This document shows positions 9,253 to 19,584 of a stretch of 64,000 bases of DNA, one piece after another. Within the stretch, counting starts at the first letter, position 1. Every line of letters starts with the position of its first letter. The position numbers and the translations under genes are program-made. The stretch is from Entrophospora sp. SA101 (lineage: Eukaryota; Glomeromycota; Glomeromycetes; Entrophosporales; Entrophosporaceae). Where the stretch lies: NCBI GenBank assembly GCA_958430865.1, contig CAUDNR010001491.1, forward strand, positions 1 through 64,000, given 5' to 3'. The notes beneath the pieces are model-generated. The model saw only the letters and a program-made list of their open reading frames with translations. It did no database searches and was not told the origin of the DNA.

Positions 9253-11505
9253 ATGACTAAAATAATAATACTAATAGGAAAAACTGGCAGCGGAAAGTCT
9301 ACGCTTGCCAACGTAATAAGCGGAACTAATAAGTTTTGAGAAAGTGAGGCAAGCGTTAGCGGAACTAAGGAAATTCAAAAAGAGGAATTTATTGAGAATG
9401 ATATTAATTATGCAGTAATTGATACCGTAGGGATAGGTGATACCAAGTTAAAAAAAGAGGAGGTGCTAGACAAAATAGCAGAAGCGGTTTATTTAGCCCG
9501 GGAAGGAGTTAGCCAAATCCTTTTCGTTACTGATGGTCGATTCGACCAATACGAAATGGTTACTTTTAATTTACTAAGGACAATTATTTTTGATGAACAT
9601 GTTACTAAGCACACTACTATAGTAAGAACTAGATTCGAGGATTTTGAAGATGAAGAAGAATGTCAAGCGGATATTGAAAAAATGTTGACTGAAAAAGAAC
9701 TTTCTGAAATAGTCAATTCCTGTCAAGGAAGAATTGTTCATGTGAATAACTCTTCGCTAAGCAGTAAATATGGCAGAGAAGAAAGAGAAGAGTCCAGAAA
9801 GAGGATATTAGACAATTTGAGGAATAGTTGTCAAAAAAATCCTTATAAACCTTCAAAGTTACAAGAGTTGAGCAATGAAATTGCTACTGATTATTTCGAT
9901 TATCTTAAAAAAAAGCAGGAATTAAAAGAAGAATTGGAAAAGTTGAAGTTGAAAGAAGAAACTAATAAGGAATCAGTTACTAAAGAAGAAGAAAGTAAAG
10001 ATTGTGTAAATGTAGTAATTGGAATCGGAGAAAGAATAACACAATTAGAAGAGAAAAAAGAAAAATTAAAAAAAGAAATTCAAGAAAAAGAGAAAATTAT
10101 TCGACAAAAAGTATTAAAACATATCTTTAATAACTATTACGAGATTAATAACATTTTAGGAGGTGATTTTTTTATTAGTAGTATCATTGGAGATGATAAT
10201 GATTGGCGGGATATTAATGAGGAATTTGTTGACAAGGCAGTGATTTTGAAATGGCTAAGTCGAGGTTTTGATTATCAACAGGTGAAGAAATGATCCGATG
10301 CTTTGGGAAATAGTTTTAACCCAAAGGTCGATGCTGGTTTCTGTGCTTGACTACGAGATGACAAAAAATTAACTGTGGAAAAAATACAAGAGTTGAGCCA
10401 TGATGTTAAACAATTAAAAGGTAAATATGTAAATTGATTAGAAGAAGAAGTAGACATATTTGACAAGCACGGCCAACAACTAAGTCGGTGAAAAGAAACA
10501 CATAAGAAATCAATCCATAATCTTCTTTTAATCGGCTGAACAGGAAATGGTAAATCTACTCTAGCTAATGTCCTAACTAACAGGGGGGAACTTAAAAGAA
10601 AAAAAGTAACCAAAGAGTTTGAAGAAAAAAATAATAAATGTCACAAATGTAAGCGAAAATTTGTAGAGGGGAAAGATAAAGAAGGAAAACGCAATAAATG
10701 AATAGAAGCACTTGTGGATGATCAAGGGCCTTATTTTTTTCATGAAAAGTGTTTTAATTTTAAAGAAAGTTGTGGAACTACTAGCGAAACAAGAAGTTTT
10801 CAAGCAGAAGAGTTTACTTATGAAGGGGAAAACTATCGAATTGTTGACACAGTAGGAATCGGTGATACTAAATTATCTGAAAGGGAAGTTTTATTCAAAA
10901 TGGCTGAGGGAATTTATTTAGTGAAAGAAGGTATTAAGCAAGTTCTTTTTGTCGTAGGAAATAAGTTCACAAGTCAAGAAATAGAAATATTCAGGTTATT
11001 AAAAGATGTCATTCTAGAAAGTGGCATTACTGAATACACCACTATTGTGAAAACGAAATTTCCTAACTTTGAGGATCACGAGGATTGCGAAGAAGACCGA
11101 CAAACATTGCAAGAAGAAAACCAAGCAATATCCAAAATTTTGGAAAAAAGTGAGATAATTTATGTGGACAATCCGCCTTTGAAAGGAAATTCAGAGACAA
11201 TAGAGGCAAACAAAAAAACAAGAAAATCATCCCAAGGTGTATTGTTCAAACATTTAAAAAATAATTGTCAAGGTGTCTATAAGGGCAATTGGGATAAAAT
11301 ACAATTGAAGATTACCGATTACATCAAAGGGAAGAAACAATTAGGACATCAACTAGAAGTTAATAATATTAATAATAATGATGAACTAATTACTCGCTTA
11401 GAAGAAGTAAAAGATGCTAAAGATGGAGTTATCCAAAAAGTGGGAACAGAGTTAGAACATGCCATAGAAGTTTCCGAGGTGTTCAGTAAAGTATCTAAGA
11501 AATAA
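9253..11505 (+). CDS. tandem AIG1-like GTPase with zinc-ribbon insertion
   Basis: 750 residues, one frame with UGA-Trp. First G domain: residues 1-170, Walker A GKTGSGKSTLANVISG, G3 DTVGIGDT, G4-like TTIVRTRFEDF. Residues 200-300 are coiled coil. Residues about 345-400 carry the shared module GFCAWLRDDKKLTVE...WLEEEVD. Second G domain: residues 425-640, Walker A GWTGNGKSTLAN, then an insertion with CHKCKRKF...HEKC (zinc ribbon, residues 460-500), G3 DTVGIGDTKL, G4-like TTIVKTKFPNF. The C-terminus is helical. Two intact G domains in one chain suggest an intramolecular dimer, the activating arrangement known for AIG1 and septin GTPases. Terminator at 11512. Confidence 0.75.
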
Positions 11506-11511
11506 CTAAAA

Positions 11512-11580
11512 ATCAAGGGGAGTTTTTTGGACTCCCCTTATCTAACAAGCGTTTAGTGTTGAATATTTATCAGTTAAAAA
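11512..11580 (+). terminator. hairpin terminator, second copy of repeated 3' module
   Basis: AGGGGAGT-ttttttgg-ACTCCCCTT hairpin just after the TAA of the tandem GTPase. The bases that follow (CTAACAAGCGTTTAGTGTTG, then AATATTTATCAG) match the module after the LRR gene at 6359-6422, showing a shared or duplicated 3' end. Confidence 0.7.
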
Positions 11581-11679
11581 GTTCCTCTAATCCACCTCCG
11601 CAATAGTTGGACCAGTAGCACCTGAATTAGAGTGTGGGTTCATTCTCTGAATTAAAAAATAAATCTTATCTAACAGTAG

Positions 11680-11916
11680 GAGAGTATTTTTGCAGTAATC
11701 GCTCAATCTTCTTTAGTTAGCAGACAATTCATTCTTAATTGACCTAAGTAAAGAATGGCTTGTTCCACACTATTAATGGGAATTTCAACTATTTTTTCCA
11801 CTTCTTGGCTAAGGCTGGCTTGGTCTTTTTCTAATTCATAATTAGTTTTTTCTAAATAGTGAATTTTGCTGTTTATTTGCTTTTTTAATTCGGTTCAGGT
11901 TGTTAATATTTCTTGT
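11680..11916 (-). pseudogene. gene fragment, coiled-coil remnant
   Basis: An open minus-strand stretch of about 78 codons (…ELKKQINSKIHYLEKTNYEL…) ending TAG at 11680 with a UGA-Trp (TKEDWAIT). It has no ATG and is preceded in frame by TAA, so it looks like the 3' remnant of a larger coiled-coil gene. Sequence style matches the coiled-coil proteins nearby. It ends tail-to-tail with the GTPase terminator. Confidence 0.4.
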
Positions 11917-12099
11917 TATTAGAGAAAAATATACCAATCTTTAAAAACCTCTCTAAAACTAAGCATTTTTACTAATAAAACTTACTCTTCCAATAATTCT
12001 ATATTTTTTTAAAATTAACCAGCACTGCCACAATTCTTTTTTAAAAATTAATAACTTAACATTTTTGCTAAAATATAGTATATAGGTTTGGGTTTAGTT

Positions 12100-12460
12100 G
12101 GTATAAAAAAAATATAAGGAGAAGTTTAAAGTGCGTAATATTGGATTAACTCTTGAGTGAGGGTAATGAAGAGGGCAAAGAAACTTAATTTATAATTCAA
12201 CAATAGATTTTTATTCGCTCCATAAGTTCATTGCCCTCACTGAAAAATTAAATCTCCGGTTTACTTTTCTTAAAAATTAATCTTTAAAGGACAATAATTT
12301 AAAAAATAAGCCAAAATAATCCCCCCTTCTTAAAAATTAGAAAAAAAGATTTGTTATTAAATTTTTATCTTTCGACATCAAATTAAATTGTATTATAAAA
12401 AAGTCGAAAGAGACTAAAAAGTACGACCAACTCTTTTTATTATCTCTTTCAGTGAATGAT
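12100..12460 (+). other. gene-free structured region with possible leader peptide
   Basis: No gene over about 690 bases (11917-12603). It contains a long-range inverted repeat AGTGAGGGTAATGAA (near 12158) / TTCATTGCCCTCACT (near 12229), then TCTTTCGAC (12368) / GTCGAAAGA (12403), then GAAAGAGA / TCTCTTTC around 12407-12450. Just before the first arm, AAGGAG precedes a GTG-initiated 11-codon frame closed by TAA. RNA, replication or recombination roles are all possible. Confidence 0.4.
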
Positions 12461-12520
12461 AGAAACTGGCAAGAGTTGGCTATTTGAGATAACCAGTTTC
12501 TTACCACTCGCTCAAAGAAG
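12461..12520 (+). repeat. 60-bp palindromic element, copy 1
   Basis: Centre TGGCTATTTGAGATAACCA (7-bp arms, 5-bp core) within longer arms ACTGGCAAGAG / CTTACCACT. A related element lies in opposite orientation at 44588-44665 (centre TGGTTATTCGAAATAGCCA). Conservation of arms and core in two gene-free stretches suggests a recombination site, replication origin or structured RNA. Confidence 0.55.
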
Positions 12521-12603
12521 TAATATATTATTTATTTTAATGTTTTAGAAAGCACTTGCGAACTTTAACGGATTACTTAAAATACTAAATTAAAATAAAT
12601 AAT

Positions 12604-13317
12604 ATGGCTAGTCACATTCTACTTAAAGACACTATATATCGAATTGAAAAAAAACAGGTTCAAAAAGATATTAATTGATGCGAAAAGGAAAAATCAGACT
12701 TAGAAGAATTGCAGAAAGAGTGGGAAGAATTAGAGGTTTTAAGAAAAAAATATTTAGAGGGCAACACCTACTTAGGATGTGGTTCTTGTCATTCTAGACT
12801 TCATTTTAATGCTAAAAATAGTAATAATTGCTGGGATTGTTATTTGGAAATTATTAATAGGATAAGAATCAGAGAAAGAAATATTGGCAACATGAGTTTT
12901 GTTGAAAGAATGAATTTCAACGAAGCAAAAAGAGGATATTCCGAACCAAACGAAGAGGAAAAAAAGCAAATAGAGTTAAATAACCGCCTAAAAATTCTTC
13001 CACAAGAAATTGAAGAAAAGGAAACTAAAATTGAAGAATTAAAGAAAAAAATAGAAGAAAAAACTATCTGACAAAAGCAAATAAGTGAAGAAAAAGATTT
13101 TACTTGTATCAAATTTGTTGACACTAACATAAAGTTCATTCAGCATTCCAATGTTGAACCTAGATTTTTCAAATATAATAAAGCAGATGCATGAGAAAAA
13201 ATTTTAGATGAACTAAATGGCGATATTCAAGCCAAGTACCCACGAGCAATCTTCTTGGGTAAAAATCCGGAAGAAGGAAAGCAAAATTTTATTTATGAAT
13301 TAGAAAAAACCAGTTAA
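12604..13317 (+). CDS. zinc-ribbon coiled-coil protein
   Basis: 237 residues with UGA-Trp codons. Residues 1-55 and 115-160 are coiled coil; residues 58-80 hold CGSC...CWDC (one zinc ribbon, two CxxC knuckles). The C-terminal 70 residues form a compact domain (FTCIKFVDTNIKFIQHSN, FFKYNKADAWEKILDEL). No membrane helix. Function unknown; it is one of many CxxC-bearing small proteins in this window. Confidence 0.65.
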
Positions 13318-13355
13318 ATCATAAATGATAAATATCGATTAAAACTTTATAAGTA

Positions 13356-14105
13356 TTAAACGCTATCTTTATGCTGGTCTTTTCACTTTTTAAGGTCAAA
13401 ATCATATTCTCTAAGTTTATTTTCTATTTTTTTATTGCCTTCAAAATGGAAGCGAGTTATTGAAGCAGGAAGATATTCTAAGTCATCGTCGACGTTAGTA
13501 TTTCTTATGTTAAGAAGTACTAACTTTTTCAGTTTTTGTAAGGGTTTTAGAGACCCATAAAAAAGGTTGTATTGATAATTATCGAGTTGGATAATTTCTT
13601 GCCCACTTTTATTTTTGGTTAATCCGTGATTACCTATTAACAGTAATTCTAAATTGACAAAGCGAGAAACCCAATTTAAATCAGTAGGAGGAAGTCTATT
13701 ATCACATATTACTAAGGCTTGCAGCTTTTCGGGATTAGGAATAGTGTTTAGGAAATTTAAATCAGTGAACCGATTATCACAAACATCTAATCATTCTAAC
13801 TTTTTTAAATTAGATAAGTCCAATTTCTTTATTCTCTGATTATCATCACAATAAAGTTTACGAAGATTTTGACAATCGGATAAACCAAGGCTAGTTATTC
13901 GATTATGCCGACAATTGATAACTTCTAAATCTACAAATCCTTTTAGAGAAAGCGGTCCTTTTAGTCTGAGATTTTGCAGAAGTAATTCTGTTATTCCTTT
14001 TCTTTTTTGTAAAGGATATTTTTTGTCTAATCATTTTTGGGCATTACCTCATGATTTTTCCTTTTTTGAGAATATTTTTTTAAAAAAATTAGTAAATCAA
14101 TTCAT
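13356..14105 (-). CDS. LRR protein
   Basis: 249 residues. Residues 20-40 carry the cap (GNAQKWLDKKYPLQKRKGITEL) common to LRR proteins here, followed by about 7 LRRs of the 'LdlSnLkkLewLDVcdNrfT' type to residue 215 (YGSLKPLQKLKKLVLLNIRN, YLPAS). It ends in a charged tail without the FCAWLRD module, so simpler than its relatives. UGA-Trp codons at the cap and repeat 4. Likely a protein-binding scaffold. Confidence 0.7.
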
Positions 14106-14132
14106 ATTCTGTTTAATAATATAGGTTTTTGG

Positions 14133-14414
14133 TTAGAGCGATGGTCAATTTTTGTAGCATTGAAAGCATTTAGTGGTGCTGGTGGATATATTAACTTTAA
14201 AATCTGCAAAGACAAGTTTAACTCCCGCGTCAAGAGATTTTTTATAAATACAAACTGCATCTCCTTCATAAATTGGTTCGAGACAATCGATACAACTAGC
14301 AACAATCTTTCTTGTTTTTCTTTCAATCAAAACACATTCCTTACAAATTATTGAGCAATTAAGTCGAATTTCTTTTCCTTGTGGAATGTTTTCAAAGCAT
14401 TTGCTACACAGCAT
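14133..14414 (-). CDS. double zinc-ribbon protein
   Basis: 93 residues with four Cys pairs: CSKC, CKEC, CIDC and CFQC, spaced like two treble-clef or rubredoxin-like ribbons. The ATG at 14414 is preceded by AAGGAATTT. It lies upstream of the LRR gene 13356-14105 in the same direction with a 28-base gap. Function unknown; nucleic-acid or protein binding is plausible. Confidence 0.6.
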
Positions 14415-14573
14415 TTTAGTTTTTTGGGTTTTTATAAAGGAATTTTAATGAATTAAGGATATCATAATTAAATGCCCCCTACATTGAGATACTCTTTATC
14501 TCGACCATTATCATAAATTAGATTAAAATGGGTAGTAGTCGTTATGAATTTTAAAATCTAACTTACTAATTTT

Positions 14574-15074
14574 TTATTTTTTAAAGAATTGGAAAGAACA
14601 AGGAGAGGAAAAGTGGGGGGGTGTTGAATTCCATAATTTACTATAATCTTGATATAACTCTTCTGAACTGTTGTGAATATAAGAAGCGGTAGTGGTAATA
14701 TGACTATGACCTAATAATTTCTGAATAGTGGTCAATTGAGCTCCTTTATTATTTAAGAGAGTAGCGAAAGTTCTCCGAAAGGTATGAGGACTAACTACTT
14801 TTTTAATGCCTGATAAACGAGCTCTTTGCTGGATAAGTTGATTAATCAATATCCTTGATAATGGTTTGCCTCGAATAGTGGTAAAAAGATATTCAAAAGA
14901 AGAAAGGTTAGTTATTTTGCTTACTAAAAAAGGAGGTAAAAAAACATATCTAACCTTATTGCCTTTGCCTAATATTTTTAGTAGACCATTGGCATAATCA
15001 CTATGTCGAATATTAACTAATTCACTTACTCTTATTCCGGTGTAAAAAAAGAAGTCAATTATTAAATTACTCAA
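14574..15074 (-). pseudogene. tyrosine recombinase, catalytic (C-terminal) half
   Basis: 166 codons encoding a complete XerC/D-type catalytic domain: TGIRVSELVNIR (first Arg), GKGNKVRYVFL (Lys), SPHTFRRTFAT (HxxR), LGHSHITTTASYIH (His and nucleophilic Tyr). It has no core-binding domain: the frame opens inside an IS630-type end at 15062-15086. The missing N-terminal half is 8.3 kb away at 23316-23723 on the same strand. Removal of the intervening DNA with one TA would leave a one-base frame offset, so the gene was already broken or decayed afterwards. Not expected to work as a recombinase alone. Confidence 0.75.
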
Positions 15075-15086
15075 ATTAAATGTTAA
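15062..15086. repeat. IS630-type terminal inverted repeat (left end) with TA flank
   Basis: Starts TTAAATTACTCAAATTAAAT next to TA at 15060-15061. The inner 16 bases (CTCAAATTAAATGTTA) match the inverted copy at 23326-23350. The transposase stop codon TAA lies inside this repeat. Confidence 0.7.
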
Positions 15087-16107
15087 CTTTCTTTAATCCA
15101 TTTTTAACTACTTTTTTCTTTGACCTGTCTTTCTTGTCAAAATAATTTGAGCAGTGTCGAAAGTTTTCTGATAAATCTTGCTTATTCAACTCTTCAACAG
15201 CTTTCTCAATCGACAACTTCATCCCTTCATAATTTCTGGATCTTTGCCTTTCAGTATTTTTTCTAAGTGTATTAAAACATAATTCGGTAGGATTAAGCAT
15301 TGGAGCATAAGGAACAATATAACGAACCTCAATATTTTTCTTTGCCATTTGTTCTTTAACACTTGGCAACTTTGCTTCTTTTCTCTTTTTCGAAGCATGG
15401 TGAATTCTAGCATTATCCATTAAAAGAATATTCTTTTTATTTCCAATAGGATTAATCCCTTCCAAAAAATAATAAAATACTTTTCAATCAACACTTCCCC
15501 TAACTAGTTTTCAATAAACCACACCATTTTTCTTTAAATTGCTAACAGCAAATAAAAGTGTATAATGTTCTCCTTGATTACTGGGTTTTTTATTGATTGC
15601 TCTTAAACCCTTAAAAGCATAACCAAAGCGAGGGTCAAGATTAGGATAAAAAGAACACTCATCTAGGGCAATAAAGGGAGTTTCTAACAACAGAGGCTTA
15701 ATTTCTTCGTTAAATGCCTTGGCTTTCTCCTCATCTAACTGAGTATAATGAAAAGTAAGTTTTTTGTAGGTATAATTAAGTCTCTTTCTTAAAATATAAG
15801 AAATTTTTTTCTGTGTTATTTGCTGACCTATTTCCTTAGAAACTAAATCAGCTAATTCATTCTGAGTAATTGTGTTGTTCTTGGTAATACAAGATCTTAG
15901 AAGTTCAGGAATAATTCCATAATCTTTGGGTTTTCTTTTTCTTTTACGAAAGGGATCTTTTTCTTTCTTCCATCTGATTATAGTCTGCTGGCTTACTTTA
16001 AGAGCCTCAGCTAACTTTTTTTGGCTCGTGCCTCCTTTTTTAAATCTCATTATCTGCTCAGCAGAAAGTTTCGTCTTTTTTGTCATATTATATATTTTAG
16101 TATTCAT
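15076..16107 (-). CDS. IS630-family transposase
   Basis: 343 residues, intact if UGA at 15508 is Trp. N-terminal helix-turn-helix (TSQKKLAEALKVSQQTIIRW), linker, then the DDE catalytic core: first Asp in FIALDECSFYPN, second Asp in ILLMDNARIHHA, Glu in APMLNPTELCFNTL. This is the IS630/Tc1-mariner layout; such enzymes cut and paste at TA. An ATG at 16086 (MTKKTKL) is an alternative start. The stop codon sits within the terminal repeat, a feature shared with the copy beside the N gap. Confidence 0.85.
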
Positions 16108-16262
16108 TTGGTATACATTCTAATTATTAGTAAAAAATAAAGGTGGATAAGGTTCCTACTAAAAACTTATTTATATCTATGAACAAGGAAATAGTTGGCA
16201 AGGGCAAAGAAACTCGTAAAATAGGAGGTGTAGGATGAAAAATGAAAAGATACTGAATACAT

Positions 16263-16559
16263 ATGGAAAATAAAAACAAGCCTAAACCAGATTGAGTTCC
16301 CAAGCCCTTAAAGAAAAAATGTTTTCAGTGTAAGAGCAATATTCTTATTAGTTTTGTCATTCCTAAGAAAGATTATAGTTGAAAAAATAGTCTAGAATAC
16401 TGAACTGAGAATAAGGACAATAAGGATAAATACATTTGTAATAAATGCTTAATTGAGCTTTATAATGATAAACCCCGCTATTGAAGCACGATTACTAGTT
16501 TAAAGAAAAAACAAAGAATGAAAACCTATATTTACACGGGAGCAATCTTTTTGGAATAA
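16263..16559 (+). CDS. zinc-ribbon protein, paralogue of 23940-24278
   Basis: 98 residues with CFQC and CNKC pairs and the block 'SLEYWTENKDNKDKYICNKC'. The minus-strand gene at 23940-24278 has the same order (CFRC ... NWEYWTEKETNKKICDNC), so the two are paralogues. Several Trp are UGA codons. Function unknown. Confidence 0.6.
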
Positions 16560-16630
16560 TCAAATTGTAATCATACTCACCTTGCCCCCTTTATGTCGGA
16601 TTAAATTAAAATTATAAAAAATATGAATAT

Positions 16631-17630
16631 ATGGCACAAGTAAAAATCCTAGCAAAATTTGAAGGAAGACAAACAGAATATTTTGGAATGGCATTTGAAG
16701 CGACCTTTTTTAAGTTCGTTTCCCAAGAAAAAGATAATGGGGTTCCTAAGTATGAGATATTTATTATGGCTTCGGATCCGGCTCATCCAATAATAGAAGA
16801 AATCAACAAAAGCAGTGTAATCAGTCTTTACAATGAAGAATATTATAGAGAGAATTATTGTTGAGAAATATCCTTTGTAGATGATAATGGTTTGTTAAAA
16901 GATAAGGAAGCTAGAGAAAATATAAACAGTAAAAATAAGGCAAAAAGGTATTTTATGTCTGGTCAGGCTCCTCAGTCTCCTGGTAGCATTAAAATAGTCA
17001 ATAAGCTTTATGAGAGTAAATTAGAGGAATTAAAAAAACTAAATAACTTAATTCCAGGAGAGGAAAGTAAGTGAAGGAGTTTTATTCTTGAATTTCGCGG
17101 AAAACTAAGTCAATTAACTAATGAGGATGCTTCCAAATATCAGAAGGGTAAAGAGTTTATTGAGGAATTAGAAGCCGAATTAAACAAGAAAACTGGTAAA
17201 GGAAATGATGACAGCAGAGAGAGAGAGAGAGAGAGAGAGCAATTTACCTGACCTAAAACAGATCCAACAGTATTTTACTGCTAATAACATTTACCAAATA
17301 ACTCAGCAAGAAAACGGAAGTTTATTAATTACTTTTGATGCTGGTTCGGATGATAATTCTTCCCAAACTATTACTAATGAGGAGCAAGCAAACGAAACTG
17401 ATAATCAGAAAAAAAGTGCTTGACAGAAACTAAAACAATATCTAACTAAAAAAGGCAAAAGTTCTCTTAATAAGCAAGAGTTAGAGGCCTTGGTTAGTGG
17501 TTCACCAAGCCAAGAGAACAACAAACCTTTTAATTGAACTCCTTGGTTAATTGGCGGAGGAATTATTTTAGTCTTGGTAATAGGGATAATTGTTTACCTG
17601 CTAATGAGAAACAAAGAAAAAGAAGCCTAA
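16631..17630 (+). CDS. tail-anchored protein interrupted by an AG-repeat tract (out of frame)
   Basis: Two frames joined by an (AG)12 tract at 17216-17239. Upstream: ATG at 16631, about 195 codons of a soluble domain plus helix (MAQVKILAKFEGRQTEYFGM). Downstream: about 125 codons leading to a membrane helix (TPWLIGGGIILVLVIGIIVY) and basic tail. In this sequence the upstream frame runs through the tract and stops within 15 codons, so the membrane anchor is not made. One added AG unit, or two fewer, would join the frames. Layout otherwise matches the tail-anchored family. Annotated as one phase-variable gene by inference. Confidence 0.6.
17216..17239. repeat. (AG)12 tract inside coding sequence
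   Basis: Twenty-four bases of uninterrupted AG within the gene 16631-17630. The reading frames on its two sides differ, as expected for a slipped-strand phase-variation switch in the OFF state. Confidence 0.8.
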
Positions 17631-17663
17631 AAGCCTAATAAACTCCTTAAAATAAGGGGTATT

Positions 17664-19562
17664 ATGGCTACTCTTCAAGAAGCAATACAAAGGTTAGAAC
17701 ATGTGGAAAGATTATTAAAGGATCCTAGTTCTTTTTCCCAAGAGGAAATCAAGGAACAACCAAGCGATACATCTCTTATTAAGACCTTAAAAAAGAAAAT
17801 CCAAGGAGAAAAAGATATTAAATCGGTTGAAGCAGAAAGGGATAGTCGACCAAATATAACCTTAACTCAATGAAATGATTATAAGGACCGACCAACCCAA
17901 GCACAATTTAACAAAGAAGTTCAAGCGAAAATTAAAGTAGAAAGTGATTTAGTCCAAGAACAAAATAAAGTCAAACAGTTAGAAAAAGACAAAACCCAAC
18001 TAACTACTGGTCTAACTAATAAAAATAAAGAAATCAACACCATTCTTACCAAATGAAAAGCCAAGGATTTAACCGAATTAAGCACTAATATTCAAGCCCT
18101 CAAAAATGCCAGTGAAAATACTACCCTACAAGAAACAATCAAAAACCTAGAAACTGAAAGAGAGCAAAATCGAGCCGAGATAACTAAAAAAAATGACCGA
18201 ATTGCCCAATTAGGCAAATTATTAAAAGGAACAGCCACTATCTTTTCTAAACAACACAACTATATCGACCAATTAAAGACCCAATTAGAGCAAGAAGGTA
18301 AAACCCAAGTAACTAGTCAAGAAACAGTTAACCATTTACAAACTGATATCCAAAGATTAGATAATGAGAAAAAAGAACTAGATAACCGAGTTAAGGAATT
18401 AGAACAAGAAAGAGTTAAAGCCGAAAAAGAACGAGAAACTGAATTAACTAACTTAAAAGTTCAGTATGATAAATCTAAAGAGTTCATTGGTAGAACTTTA
18501 AGAAATAAAATTGAAAAGTTAAAGCAAGAATTACAAATTACTACGGAAGTATTAAATGAAAAAGCAAAAGGAGAAGAGGAATTAAAAGGAGTTGTTGGTA
18601 AATTATCAAACGAGAATGAAAAAATGAAAACAATTCTAGAAGAATTGGCTAAGGATACCAAAGAGATAGGAACCCAAACTGATTTAACAGCCGAACAAAT
18701 TACCCAAATGGAAAAAGATATTACTAAATACCAGACTGATATTCAGCAAGAACAGCAAAAAGTAAACTCTCTTACTAATCAAATAAACACTTTACAGGAA
18801 GAAATAAAGGGTTTACAAGGGCAAGTAAAGGATAAAGAAATGAATGAGTTAGAAAAGGAGTTAATGAACTATTGTAAAAAAACTGTCGAGTTGTTTGATT
18901 TTCAACTTGAAGAAGTCGATTACGATTGAATATACTATGAAGATTTATCAAAAATACTTCTAGATGATAAATGAAACCAACTAGGAGGAGAATACAAGGA
19001 TGTTTGGGCAAGACTAAAAGAATTAACCAGCGCTAAATGAACTATTAGACATCACATGAAGTTAGTTAACGAAGCACAACAAAGAACAAAAGATTTACAA
19101 ACTAAATACGACCTAGAAACTAAAACCAAGGCAGAATTATTGGAATATTTGAACTATTACAGAGGAATGATGGTTATTGATGTTAGGAAAGGAGAGGGTA
19201 TACTTAATTTTTTCTCTAAAATTAATGACCCACACGAAAAAATAGTCGAGGCACAAACTAATCTTGATAACTTTATGAAGCAACATACAAGACCAAATCC
19301 AATATTGTATATATACCTAGAAAATGATGACATCATTGATTTAGGTAATTGTAATTATCCAACACTTCGTGTATGAACTAATAATGCAGGGTCTAAATAC
19401 ACCAAAAGAGGACATAAAGCGGAGTTATGGATGAAGAGTGGAAATAAAGTATGAAAAGAAAATGTTGAATGCATTGTGGGAAACAATATCGAAACTAATA
19501 TGGTTGGAGTAAAACGAATTCTAGGAAGTTTTAGTCAATTAGGATTTAGGTTTGAATTTTAG
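17664..19562 (+). CDS. long coiled-coil protein with C-terminal globular domain
   Basis: 632 residues in one frame with UGA-Trp. Residues 60-420 are almost continuous heptad coiled coil (VNHLQTDIQRLDNEKKELD and similar); 'EIGTQTDLTAEQITQMEKDI' marks a mid-coil segment. Residues 430-500 (ELFDFQLEEVDYDWIYYEDL) and the last 130 residues, including PILYIYLENDDIIDLGNCNY, look globular. No membrane helix or signal peptide. It starts 33 bases after the previous gene. A structural or scaffold role is plausible; no family recognised. Confidence 0.65.
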
Positions 19563-19584
19563 TGCTTGTAAAATATTAAGTGAT

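Larger units (their letters stand above)
15062..16140 (-). mobile_element. IS630-family insertion sequence
   Basis: About 1.08 kb: left end 15062-15086, transposase on the minus strand, right end uncertain. A degenerate match ACATTCTAATTATTAGTA lies at 16115-16132, followed by AAAAAATA. If that is not the true end, the element ends at 23350 and the whole 8.3-kb segment is the transposon. A TA dinucleotide flanks the left end, as expected for IS630/Tc1-mariner elements. Confidence 0.6.
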
